From Clostridium_AI sp964409685 (GTDB lineage: Bacteria > Bacillota > Clostridia > Lachnospirales > Lachnospiraceae), in NCBI GenBank assembly GCA_964409685.1, contig CAYPEJ010000025.1, positions 6,617-70,616 of the forward strand: 64,000 nt of DNA, given 5' to 3'. The notes beneath the pieces were generated by a model. It searched no databases and was not told where the DNA came from. It saw only the letters and a program-made list of their open reading frames with translations. How positions within the stretch are numbered: the first letter of the stretch is position 1; every line of letters begins with the position of its first letter. Below are positions 18,586 through 26,997 of this stretch, in pieces. The translations under genes and the position numbers were made by a program.

Positions 18586-18759
18586 AACTTACTCCTTCCA
18601 CTGCATTTAGAGTAAGCCAGCCCCCTTATATCAAACTGAAAAACTCAAATGCAGATATGAATCTTCTTTTTTTTCTAACTCACAATGTTTACTCGGTCCA
18701 GATTCCATAAACCCACATCCTTTCTCAGTTAAAATCATAAAATTTTCATTTATGCAATC
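18586..18759 (-). promoter_or_regulatory. Structured 5' leader of corA
   Basis: Between the predicted start point and the ribosome site the leader can fold into two units. The proximal stem pairs CTGCATTTGAGT with ACTC-t-AAATGCAG (12 pairs, one bulge; plus-strand 18601-18654) and ends just before the ribosome site, so it could control translation. The distal unit pairs TAACT with AGTTA and, inside, GTTTA with TAAAC around a purine-rich loop. It does not match the M-box as I know it. The plus-strand region 18586-18926 otherwise holds only the two divergent promoters. Confidence 0.5.
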
Positions 18760-18765
18760 ATTATA

Positions 18766-18794
18766 ATTATATGTGTAATATATATCTTTGTCAA
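18766..18794 (-). promoter_or_regulatory. Consensus promoter of corA
   Basis: A perfect TTGACA and a perfect TATAAT separated by exactly 17 bases on the minus strand. This is the strongest promoter match in the window. Confidence 0.85.
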
Positions 18795-18829
18795 ACACAA
18801 AAAACCATAATATTCTATTAGAAAATACA

Positions 18830-18857
18830 TTGATTTACGCCCATTTTGGGTTATAAT
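18830..18857 (+). promoter_or_regulatory. Promoter of the CE2 esterase gene
   Basis: TTGATT and a perfect TATAAT separated by 16 bases on the plus strand, back to back with the corA promoter. The spacer contains a small CCC/GGG hairpin. Confidence 0.6.
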
Positions 18858-18926
18858 CAAATTGTATTGTTATACTACGAAATCATACATATTTTGTATA
18901 CTAATATTCGAGGAGGACTATTCATT

Positions 18927-19982
18927 ATGATACATATTTTTGACAAAAATTATTATCGTTATTTTGGAAGAATTCTAGAAAAAGATGACATTGTTTATCT
19001 TGGTTATACAAATTCGAAAGTTGAGTTTTATGTACAAGGAGAAGCGGACAAGGACACCACTATTACTGCAAAGATTGGGACAAAATCAAACGGTGAGCAG
19101 AATGATGCTCGTTTACGTGTGTACATCGACGATGTTCTTTACACAACAGAACCAATTGTATTAGATACAGAACTTGCAACGTATCCAGTTGCAACATTAA
19201 ATGATGACTCTGTACATAAAGTATCCATTATTAAGATTACAGAAGCACAAATGTCTTATGCCGCTTTGCATGAAATTACAATTGAAAACGGTACTTTACT
19301 TCCATTACCGAAAGAAAATGACACTCGTATTAAAGTAGAATTTATCGGCGATTCTATCACTTGCGGTTATGGTGTTCATGGCGAACCAATGTCTGAATAT
19401 CACATTAGAGAGGAAGACGGTGAAATTACATACGCAGCATTAACTGCAAAAGAATTGAATTTCAACGCACGTTACATGGGGGTATCTGGACATGGAGTTT
19501 ATTGCGAGTACACTGGTAATTTAGATGGTACCTTGTCAAGATTGTACAAATACACAAACTGGTGGGTTGACCAAGAAGCCATGTATGAATTCAATGATTT
19601 TACACCAGAGCTTATTGTGATTAATTTAGGAACAAATGATTCTCGTTTCTTTGAAGAATCCGAGGAAGCGCAAGAAGGATTTACTGAGAAATTCATTACT
19701 GCGTATGTGGATTTTGTAAAATTCATTCGTTCTAAATATCCAGATGTGAAGTTGTTATGTATCTGCGGAACTCTTGCTACTCAACCATTTTCACGTATCG
19801 AAAAGGCTTGTGAGTTACTAAGAGCGGAAGGTTATGATGATATTCATACGTTAGAACTACCTTTTCACGATGTTGAACATGATGGACAGGCATCTCAACA
19901 TCCTAGTGCAATTACACATCAAAAAGATGCACAACGCTTAATTGCGAAGATTCGTGAGATTATGCCGGAGGTAAATAAATAA
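18927..19982 (+). CDS. CE2-type SGNH carbohydrate esterase
   Basis: A 351-residue deacetylase resembling carbohydrate esterase family 2, which removes acetyl groups from xylan, mannan or sugars. An N-terminal beta-sandwich (about residues 1-125) precedes an SGNH domain with FIGDSITCGYG (nucleophile serine near residue 145), NLGTNDSR (block III) and HPSAITHQ (catalytic histidine). There is no signal peptide, so its substrates should be intracellular acetylated oligosaccharides. The start at 18927 is chosen for GAGGAGG ten bases upstream; a 27-codon longer frame has no support. It is transcribed divergently from corA. Confidence 0.85.
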   Translation: MIHIFDKNYYRYFGRILEKDDIVYLGYTNSKVEFYVQGEADKDTTITAKIGTKSNGEQNDARLRVYIDDVLYTTEPIVLDTELATYPVATLNDDSVHKVSIIKITEAQMSYAALHEITIENGTLLPLPKENDTRIKVEFIGDSITCGYGVHGEPMSEYHIREEDGEITYAALTAKELNFNARYMGVSGHGVYCEYTGNLDGTLSRLYKYTNWWVDQEAMYEFNDFTPELIVINLGTNDSRFFEESEEAQEGFTEKFITAYVDFVKFIRSKYPDVKLLCICGTLATQPFSRIEKACELLRAEGYDDIHTLELPFHDVEHDGQASQHPSAITHQKDAQRLIAKIREIMPEVNK

Positions 19983-20179
19983 GAATTTGTATTGAGGCAT
20001 TGATGCTTTTATCAATCCAGTTTTTTCAGTGGATTCACGCAAATTGAACGGATACCAAATTTAGCCTTTACAAATTTGTGGAAATCCATTAAACTTGTAT
20101 CATTGTTCGAAACTCAGTAATAAACGCTTAGTTGCGCGAACTCAGTATCGAAACTTTTATTTTAGGAAGGAAACATGTT
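19983..20179 (+). other. Leader and intergenic region before the cyclophilin gene
   Basis: It holds a weak ATTGAT/ATCAAT hairpin followed by a T run (about 19998-20030), a nested GTGGATT/AATCCAT and CAAATTT/AAATTTG pairing (20030-20093), and two copies of AACTCAGTA about 29 bases apart (near 20111 and 20140). No clear promoter was found. Confidence 0.35.
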
Positions 20180-20698
20180 ATGAAAAATCCAATAGTTACA
20201 TTTGAAATGGAAAATGGCGATATCATCAAAGCTGAACTTTATCCTGAAATCGCTCCAAACACAGTAAAAAACTTTATTTCTTTAATTAACAAAAACTTCT
20301 ACGACGGACTTATCTTCCACCGTGTTATTAGAGGATTCATGATCCAAGGCGGATGCCCTAACGGAAATGGTATGGGTGGTCCTGGTTACTCTATCAAAGG
20401 AGAATTCAACAACAACGGATTCAAAAATGATTTAGCGCATACACCAGGCGTTCTTTCCATGGCTCGTTCCATGATGCCTAACTCCGCTGGTTCTCAATTC
20501 TTTATCATGCACCAAACTTCTCCACACTTAGATGGCGAATATGCTGCATTTGGTAAAGTTATCGAAGGTATGGATGTTGTGAATAAGATTGCGGAAACAA
20601 GAACAGATTATTCTGACCGTCCTGTTACAGAACAAAAAATGAAGAAAGTTACTGTTGATACTTTCGGCGAAAGTTACGATGAACCAGAAAAGGCGTAA
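20180..20698 (+). CDS. ppiB: Cyclophilin-type peptidyl-prolyl cis-trans isomerase
   Basis: A 172-residue cytoplasmic prolyl isomerase. The core is complete: FHRVIRGFMIQGG with the catalytic arginine, GxGxGGPGYSIKGEF, LSMARSMMPNSAGSQFFI, and FGKVIEGMDVV. The N-terminus lacks a signal peptide. Codon choice is biased to C-ending codons (for example AAC, TTC), as in highly expressed genes. The start at 20180 follows GGAAGG by ten bases; a 16-codon longer frame is not supported. Confidence 0.93.
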   Translation: MKNPIVTFEMENGDIIKAELYPEIAPNTVKNFISLINKNFYDGLIFHRVIRGFMIQGGCPNGNGMGGPGYSIKGEFNNNGFKNDLAHTPGVLSMARSMMPNSAGSQFFIMHQTSPHLDGEYAAFGKVIEGMDVVNKIAETRTDYSDRPVTEQKMKKVTVDTFGESYDEPEKA

Positions 20699-20742
20699 GG
20701 GTTGTTAGAAGTAGGATAATCTTATAACTTGATAACAAAATG

Positions 20743-20787
20743 AAAAGTAGCCTCATTTGTTGCAATGACAAAATAGGGCTACTTTTT
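20743..20787. terminator. Bidirectional terminator between ppiB and the PPK2 gene
   Basis: AAAAGTAGCC pairs with GGCTACTTTTT around a 22-base loop. A and T runs on either side let it serve both converging genes. Confidence 0.75.
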
Positions 20788-20790
20788 ATT

Positions 20791-22275
20791 CTATTTCAAT
20801 GCCTCTTCTAACGCTTTCACTACCGTTTCCAAAATCTTAATCCTAGCATAATACTTCGAATTTGCCTCCACAATATGCCAAGGAGCATAATTGGTCGACG
20901 TCTTCACAAGCATTTCATCCACCGCCTTCTCATACTCATCCCATTTATCACGGTTTCGCCAGTCTTCCTCTGTAATCTTCCACTGTTTATCAGGCGTATT
21001 CATTCGATCTTCAAAACGTTTCTTCTGTTCGTCCTTATCTACATGAAGCCAAAACTTCAATATCACATATTTATCTTGACACAAACTCTCTTCCATCTGA
21101 TTAATCTCAGTATAAGCCCTTGTCCATTCTTCTTTTGTTGCAAATCCTTCTACTCGCTCTACCAACACTCTCCCATACCAAGTACGGTCAAATATTGTCA
21201 AATGCCCTGTCTTCGGAAACTTCGACCAGAATCGCCACAAATAATGAAATTGTCGCTCTAAATCATTTGGTGAAGATATCGGAACTACTTCATATCCTCT
21301 CGGATCAATCTTTTCCGTCAACCTTTTAATCGCGCCACCTTTTCCTGCTGCATCCCACCCCTCTAATGCAATAATAACAGGGATTTTCTCACGATACATA
21401 CGGTTATGCAACATAGAAAGTTTTGATTGCAATTCCTCTACTTTCACTTTATATTCATCCTTCGTCATCGTCTTAGACAAATCCACTCCTTGTAGTACTC
21501 GAGAACGAAATGCAGTTTCTTCACTAAATATTTGCTTTTCTTCTTTTTGTTCCATTGCATTTTTTCGCCTAGCTTTGATAAGTGCATGTTCAAACTCTTT
21601 TACTACAATGCTTAAAATCTTTGCCGTCGCATATCGCTTGTCAGTTGCTTCAATCAGATTCCAAGGCGCATCCGCTGTGTCAGTCTCTACAAGCATACGA
21701 TTGAATTCTTCTTTATTTTCCTCATAATGCTTATTCTCTTTCCAATCTTTTTTCTCAACTCGCCACCTTGTGTCTTCTGTATGCTCTAGTTTATCGAATC
21801 TCTTCTTCTGTTCTTCTTTACTTATGTGAAGGAAAAACTTTATAAGTAAGGTTCCATCTTGAATCAATTGACTCTCAAAGGAGTTGATTTCATCATAAAG
21901 AATTTCCAAATGAACCTTGTCATCTTTTCTCTTTTTCTCCAGTGCTCTAGAATACCAACAATTATTAAACACATGAATACGCCCTTTCGGTGGTATAGTA
22001 TTCCAGAATGGCCAGAAGAAAGAATGTCGTTTTTCTTCTTCCGATTCATCTTCTAGGGAAATTACTCGAAATCCTCTCGGGTCTAGTGGATGGATAATCT
22101 GATTTATTAATGTACCTTTTCCAGACGCAGACCAACCTTCCATCACAATTCCTACTGGTATGTTATTTTCTTTCAACTCTCTTTGTAGTCGTCCGAGCTT
22201 TTCAATGTAATCTTCTACTTTCTTTTTATACTCATGCTTCGTTAAACTTTGTTTCAAATCAATTTGGTCTAGCAT
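20791..22275 (-). CDS. Two-domain PPK2, polyphosphate:AMP phosphotransferase type
   Basis: Uses polyphosphate to phosphorylate nucleotides, or the reverse. At 494 residues it contains two homologous PPK2 units, the class II architecture linked with AMP to ADP conversion. Each unit has a Walker A loop: MEGWSASGKG near residue 47 and LEGWDAAGKGG near 305. Each also has a WxRxW lid region (NNCWYSRAL and IFDRTWYGRVL) and the DPRGF/DPRGY acceptor-site motif. In the first unit the lid and the S/N substitutions differ from the canonical D, so the C-terminal unit is probably the active one. GGAGG lies six bases before the ATG. Confidence 0.9.
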   Translation of the reverse strand: MLDQIDLKQSLTKHEYKKKVEDYIEKLGRLQRELKENNIPVGIVMEGWSASGKGTLINQIIHPLDPRGFRVISLEDESEEEKRHSFFWPFWNTIPPKGRIHVFNNCWYSRALEKKRKDDKVHLEILYDEINSFESQLIQDGTLLIKFFLHISKEEQKKRFDKLEHTEDTRWRVEKKDWKENKHYEENKEEFNRMLVETDTADAPWNLIEATDKRYATAKILSIVVKEFEHALIKARRKNAMEQKEEKQIFSEETAFRSRVLQGVDLSKTMTKDEYKVKVEELQSKLSMLHNRMYREKIPVIIALEGWDAAGKGGAIKRLTEKIDPRGYEVVPISSPNDLERQFHYLWRFWSKFPKTGHLTIFDRTWYGRVLVERVEGFATKEEWTRAYTEINQMEESLCQDKYVILKFWLHVDKDEQKKRFEDRMNTPDKQWKITEEDWRNRDKWDEYEKAVDEMLVKTSTNYAPWHIVEANSKYYARIKILETVVKALEEALK

Positions 22276-22366
22276 ATGATGCCTCCATTCGTTACTAAAA
22301 ATCGTCTTAATTAGTATTGGTAATATATTTATATTGTTGTTTTAATTCATCCATACTATTCACTTA

Positions 22367-23461
22367 TTATTTCTCTTCCACTTCGATATGAATTCCCTCG
22401 CCATCCAAAGAAAATTCTTTCAAAAAACTATCCTTTTGTTCTTCTGTCACTTCAGATTTCATGTACACAACAACACCATTTTCTGCCACACCACATGCAA
22501 TCACATACGAATATTTATTACGTTCTTTACTGATTGCATCACTGATTTTACTTTTTATTAACTCATAATCTGTATATTTTAATTTACTTTTCTCAAATAC
22601 CACATATGCTTTATCTTTTAATGTTTCTATTATTTTTTCTCTATTCGCTTTATTATCTTCTGCCAATAGAACATGTATGTTTAGGACATTATCGTCAAAT
22701 TTCAAATCACATCCACCATACCATTCTTCTTTCTTATATTGCTGCAACTTTGCAATTTCAGCCTGTAATATTTTGTAACGTTTATATTCTTCTGAATAAT
22801 CCGCTGTAAAATCAATATTACATATATCAATCAACCAATTATTGAATTCTTCTGAATGTTTTTCAAAGCACTCTCTGTCAATAGTAACTCTATCTGTAGA
22901 AAAGCATTCCATCATACGACAATTTATTGGATAGAACTGTATCTTTTGATAACTTCCATCAACAAGATATATGTAAATTGTTCTTTCTTTCACTACATCT
23001 ACTTTTTGCATGTTATCATTTACAGTAGCATTGTCTACTATATGAAGTTGGGACAATTGATCATAAAAATATGAAATATTATTCATATCCTTAATTTCTA
23101 CATCTTCAATCTCTGGTATATAGGAATTATCTCTTGATTCATTTTGACGAATGACAATTTTGGAAATATCATCTCGTGAACAGATACCTACTTTTGTTAA
23201 TAGCTCTTTCCCACTCATACCTATGATATCTATATAATCTTCCATTCTTAATACATCTTGTACTGTATCCCATTCCTCGCTGACAACAGTTGAATTCTTA
23301 TTATTCTTATTTTCTCTCTTTAAAAACATACGAGTAGTGAAATGAAATAAGGTAAAAACAATGATACAAAAAGAGAGTACCGTAACTAGCTTTCGTATCA
23401 TTCTTTTATTTCTATCATTTTTTTTCTTACCTTGAATTTTTTGATTCTTGTTCGTTAACAT
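22367..23461 (-). CDS. Unknown membrane-anchored extracytoplasmic protein
   Basis: A 364-residue protein not recognised as a family. A very basic 22-residue head (NKNQKIQGKKKNDRNKRM) is followed by one membrane helix at about residues 24-45, then a 315-residue extracellular part rich in Lys, Glu, Asp and Tyr without repeats or sorting motif. A helix-loop region near 230-245 (YKRYKILQAEIAKLQQY) may be a coiled coil. AAGGGG lies ten bases before the ATG. It lies between the NUDIX and PPK2 genes with no sign of a shared function. Confidence 0.65.
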   Translation of the reverse strand: MLTNKNQKIQGKKKNDRNKRMIRKLVTVLSFCIIVFTLFHFTTRMFLKRENKNNKNSTVVSEEWDTVQDVLRMEDYIDIIGMSGKELLTKVGICSRDDISKIVIRQNESRDNSYIPEIEDVEIKDMNNISYFYDQLSQLHIVDNATVNDNMQKVDVVKERTIYIYLVDGSYQKIQFYPINCRMMECFSTDRVTIDRECFEKHSEEFNNWLIDICNIDFTADYSEEYKRYKILQAEIAKLQQYKKEEWYGGCDLKFDDNVLNIHVLLAEDNKANREKIIETLKDKAYVVFEKSKLKYTDYELIKSKISDAISKERNKYSYVIACGVAENGVVVYMKSEVTEEQKDSFLKEFSLDGEGIHIEVEEK

Positions 23462-23550
23462 ATCTCTTATTCCCCTTTCTATGATAATTCTACAACATTT
23501 TTCATATGTATAAATTAGGAAATATAGCGAAGTGGAATTTCCAATGAATT

Positions 23551-23594
23551 AAAAAGAGTACCACCCAGACATCCACGTCTAAGTGATACTCTTT
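23551..23594 (-). terminator. Terminator after the NUDIX gene
   Basis: Arms AAAGAGTA-x-CAC and GTG-x-TACTCTTT with an inner AGAC/GTCT pair form a long interrupted stem, followed on the minus strand by TTTTTAATT. Confidence 0.75.
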
Positions 23595-23600
23595 CACGTC

Positions 23601-24053
23601 TTAAAAATATTTTTTGCAACCCCACAGATTGCTCTTCTTTAAATACACGTATTCACTATACGCCTTCTCAAGAATCTGCTTTTCATTTGAAAACTTTAAT
23701 AAATGAAAGGCCTCATGAAACTTGTAATAACCAGAATCCATAAAATATTCTTCACGTTGTGGTTTGCTATAGTAACTATCAGCCATCATTAAATACCAAT
23801 GAACATCTTTTGTCACTGTATCCTGAGGTGTATTAAAATTATACTGGCTTTTCCCTACATATTTGATAATAGAAGCAGAAACCCCCGTTTCCTCCTTTAC
23901 TTCACGTAAAGCAGTTTCCTTAAACTCTTCCCCTGCTTCAACCGTTCCTTTCGGCAAAACCCATCCCTCATACTTATTCTTATAATTTTTATACAGTAAC
24001 AAAATCTTTCCTCTGAAAATAACCACACCGCCACAGCTCGTTGCTTCAACCAT
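23601..24053 (-). CDS. NUDIX hydrolase
   Basis: A 150-residue pyrophosphohydrolase, probably cleaving nucleotide or dinucleotide polyphosphates. The complete NUDIX box GxxxxxExxxxxxxREVxEETG appears at about residues 37-59 (PKGTVEAGEEF...REVKEETG), with the metal-binding EExxE core. The substrate cannot be derived from the sequence; the KDVHWYLM strand is typical of the Ap4A/MutT-like group. It ends with its own terminator. Confidence 0.88.
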   Translation of the reverse strand: MVEATSCGGVVIFRGKILLLYKNYKNKYEGWVLPKGTVEAGEEFKETALREVKEETGVSASIIKYVGKSQYNFNTPQDTVTKDVHWYLMMADSYYSKPQREEYFMDSGYYKFHEAFHLLKFSNEKQILEKAYSEYVYLKKSNLWGCKKYF

Positions 24054-24157
24054 TGCAATGCCCCCTGTTATTGTGATTTCTCACATTTTTGGTGTGTCTA
24101 ACTGTTCATTAGTATACCTCTTTTTTAGCAACATTGCAATAATATTCACCAATTTAA

Positions 24158-25645
24158 TTAATTTAGGTAACTATTGAATAGCTTTTTCGCAATTGGTACC
24201 GCATATTCACTTCCTGTTCCAGAGTTTTCGACAATCACGCTAATTGCAATTTCTTTCTCTGCTGCTTCTGCAAATCCAAGGAACCAAGCATGAGAGGAAC
24301 CCGTAGAATTAAATTCCGCAGAACCAGTTTTTCCAGCCACTTCGTAGGAACTTGTTTTTAAAGAAGTGGCTGTTCCGTCGTTGACTACTTCTTTCATATA
24401 CTCTGTTAAAATCTCAGCTTGCTCTTCTGTCATCGCTTTGGAGTAGACAGAAGTTCTTGTTTTATTGACAACCTTTCCAGATTGTGTTTGTGAGCCTTCT
24501 ACAAGATATGGTGTCATCATTTTTCCTTCATTGGCAATAGCTGCTGCAATCATCGCACTATGAAGTGGTGTAATCTGTGTTTTTCCTTGTCCCATAGCAG
24601 TCTGTGCAATTTCATTTTCAGAATCTGCCTTTGAAAGCACAAAACTACTCTTTTTGTAAGGAATACTAAGAGGAATCTCCTTGTTAAATCCAAGTTTTTC
24701 ACATGTTGATTTGAATGATTTTAAATTCAACAAAGTTCCTATATGTGCAAAGGAATCATTACAAGAATGCGCAAGAGATGTCTTTAAGTCAATTGTTCCA
24801 TGCGCTCTTTTGTTGTAACAAGAAATAGCACGGTCACCAAACATTGCACTCCCTTTGCAGTCATAGCTGTAAGTTTCATAACTACTTGGATTCTCCTTTA
24901 GGTATTCTAGCAATGTAACAACCTTAAACGTTGAACCCGGTGCATACAAACCTTGAGTAGCACGATTTAATAACGTCGATGTATTATTTGCATCTTCTAT
25001 TAATGTGTCCCAATTCGAAGCAATGGTATTCGGATCATAACTTGGAGTAGACACCATACAAAGAATTTTTCCTGTAGATGGCTCTATTGCTACTACTGCT
25101 CCTTTTCGACTACCTAACGCTTCATATGCCGTTTTTTGCAATTCTACATTTAACGTGGTAACAATATCGTCTGCAAGTACCTTTTCCCCTTGCATTTGCT
25201 CCACAGCTTGACTAATCACATTGGTATGGGAAGTCAGTAAAGTGAAATTTTCTGCCAATTCAAGCCCCGTCTTTCCTTTGCCAACGCTTCCTACTACATG
25301 TGCAAACACTTGTTTATACGGATAATTTCGAGTTTCATTCCCTTCACTATCCGTTACCGTCTCTGCCAATACACTTCCATCTGATGCCAGAATTTTCCCT
25401 CTTACATATTTTTCAGCTAACAAATCTTGACGTTTATTATAACTACTATTGATCACATCGGATGATTCTACTACCATAAAGTAAATATAACGTCCTGTAA
25501 GCAATAAGAAAATACCTACAAAGATATAAATCACTTTAAAAATATCACCATTTCTTTTTTTCCTTGGACTAGTACTCGACTTCTTTAACGGTTGGTACTC
25601 TTCGTTTTGGATTTGTTTCTTTGACTTTCTTCTTCTCTTTTCCAC
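24158..25645 (-). CDS. Class B penicillin-binding protein (PbpA/PBP2-like transpeptidase)
   Basis: Crosslinks peptidoglycan on the outer membrane face. A basic head and one helix (about residues 32-52) lead to a short dimerisation segment and a transpeptidase domain with all three motifs: STFK near residue 243 (catalytic serine), SCND near 299 and KTGSAE near 440. At 495 residues it resembles the PbpA partner of RodA in actinobacteria and Clostridia. The start is most likely GTG at 25645, because GAGGAG lies seven bases upstream; an ATG five codons earlier contains that site. The gene overlaps the upstream SEDS gene by about 77 bases, so the two are coupled in translation. Confidence 0.9.
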   Translation of the reverse strand: MEKRRRKSKKQIQNEEYQPLKKSSTSPRKKRNGDIFKVIYIFVGIFLLLTGRYIYFMVVESSDVINSSYNKRQDLLAEKYVRGKILASDGSVLAETVTDSEGNETRNYPYKQVFAHVVGSVGKGKTGLELAENFTLLTSHTNVISQAVEQMQGEKVLADDIVTTLNVELQKTAYEALGSRKGAVVAIEPSTGKILCMVSTPSYDPNTIASNWDTLIEDANNTSTLLNRATQGLYAPGSTFKVVTLLEYLKENPSSYETYSYDCKGSAMFGDRAISCYNKRAHGTIDLKTSLAHSCNDSFAHIGTLLNLKSFKSTCEKLGFNKEIPLSIPYKKSSFVLSKADSENEIAQTAMGQGKTQITPLHSAMIAAAIANEGKMMTPYLVEGSQTQSGKVVNKTRTSVYSKAMTEEQAEILTEYMKEVVNDGTATSLKTSSYEVAGKTGSAEFNSTGSSHAWFLGFAEAAEKEIAISVIVENSGTGSEYAVPIAKKLFNSYLN

Positions 25646-26954
25646 TTCTACGCTCCTCATTCTGATTCAATAAATATAATCCTTGCATTACACTAAACAC
25701 CATTACTGTACTAAGCACAGAACTTCCTCCGTAGCTTACCAACGGGAGGGTTACCCCTGTAGATGGTATAAATTTCGTAACACCACCGATGCATAAAAGC
25801 ACTTGTACAATAAACATAACACTTAGCCCTAGTGCGACGAGTTTGTAAAACAGTTCTTTCATTTTTAAAGATATAGTTACAAACATGATAAATAGCGTAA
25901 CATACAGCACAATCAACCAGATAGCATAGATTCCCCCTAATTCCTCGGATATGGCTGCAAAGATAAAATCACTTTTCCCTACTGGAATACTTGTCGGAAG
26001 ACCTTTTCCTATTCCCATACCAAACCATCCGCCTGTACCTATAGCAAAGAGCGACTGCACTACTTGATAACCTGTGTTTGCAACATCATCCCAAGGATTT
26101 AACCATGCACTTACACGAACCTGAACATGAGGAAATAGGAAGTACGCTACAACTGCCGCTGCCGAACCACTTAATAATCCCGCAATTGCATAAAGAGCTT
26201 TTCCTGTAGCAATGTAAAGCATAGCAATATAAGTTAAAAATAGAATTAAGGATGCACCTAAGTCTTTTTCTAACACCAAAATCAAAACATGCGTAGCTGC
26301 TAGTATTGTAATGATTACCACTTGCTTAAACTCCGTGGATTTCGCATATCCCGCTGCCACGAAAAATACAAAGAGTAGTTTTATGAATTCCGACGGCTGA
26401 ATCAATATATTACCAACATAAACCCAGTTTTTCGCCCCATACACAGTAACACCAAACACAAATACATATGCTAACATCCCAATTCCTACAATAGCATATA
26501 TCCATTGGAGCTTTGTGAGGAAGTACATTTTCTTAATAATAATAGGCACAAACATGCCAATCCCCATAGCAATGGTAGCCATCCAAAATTGTCTCCACGC
26601 TGAATCAAATGATAATCTTGCCAACATAACAAAGCTAATCGAAAACAACATCATCATATGATTTAAAATTGGTTTTGATAGTCTCTTATAAATCAACGGA
26701 TACAATGTACTAAATACAACTAAAAATGCCACTTGTGCCAGATAAAATATTAATATCTGAATGTCTTCTGTATTCATGTATAGAACCAGATTACATATAA
26801 AATGATTTACATATAGTAACATTTGCTGTATTCGATAAAATGATCTTAATCTTTTCTTATTCTTCTTTTGAAATATTTTAAATCCGTAAATTGTATATAT
26901 TGTCATAAGGATAATTATGACGAATCTTGAGATTTCAACAATTACATTTTTCAT
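25569..26954 (-). CDS. SEDS glycan polymerase, FtsW/RodA/SpoVE family
   Basis: Polymerises lipid II in the membrane with the PBP encoded next to it. The 461 residues contain about ten to twelve helices, the conserved WVYVGNILIQPSEFIKL block, LEKDLGASL, and GVTLPLVSYGGSS near the end, as in all SEDS proteins. The C-terminal tail is basic and ends in the region where the PBP gene begins. The start at 26954 is chosen because GGAGG lies five bases upstream. Whether it works in division, elongation or sporulation is not decidable from the sequence. Confidence 0.93.
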   Translation of the reverse strand: MKNVIVEISRFVIIILMTIYTIYGFKIFQKKNKKRLRSFYRIQQMLLYVNHFICNLVLYMNTEDIQILIFYLAQVAFLVVFSTLYPLIYKRLSKPILNHMMMLFSISFVMLARLSFDSAWRQFWMATIAMGIGMFVPIIIKKMYFLTKLQWIYAIVGIGMLAYVFVFGVTVYGAKNWVYVGNILIQPSEFIKLLFVFFVAAGYAKSTEFKQVVIITILAATHVLILVLEKDLGASLILFLTYIAMLYIATGKALYAIAGLLSGSAAAVVAYFLFPHVQVRVSAWLNPWDDVANTGYQVVQSLFAIGTGGWFGMGIGKGLPTSIPVGKSDFIFAAISEELGGIYAIWLIVLYVTLFIMFVTISLKMKELFYKLVALGLSVMFIVQVLLCIGGVTKFIPSTGVTLPLVSYGGSSVLSTVMVFSVMQGLYLLNQNEERRSGKEKKKVKETNPKRRVPTVKEVEY

Positions 26955-26997
26955 TTCATCCTCCATGTGTTCACATGTTCTCTGTACTTTTCATGCG

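Noticed and set aside
18660..18760. corA leader as an M-box or guanidine riboswitch
   Set aside because: Short similarities (CTGGACCGAG) exist, but the defining core motifs of these classes are not present as I know them.
22318..22365. 15-codon frame (MDELKQQYKY...) between the unknown anchored protein and the PPK2 gene
   Set aside because: Its peptide is plausible as a leader, but there is no ribosome site and no sign of conservation.
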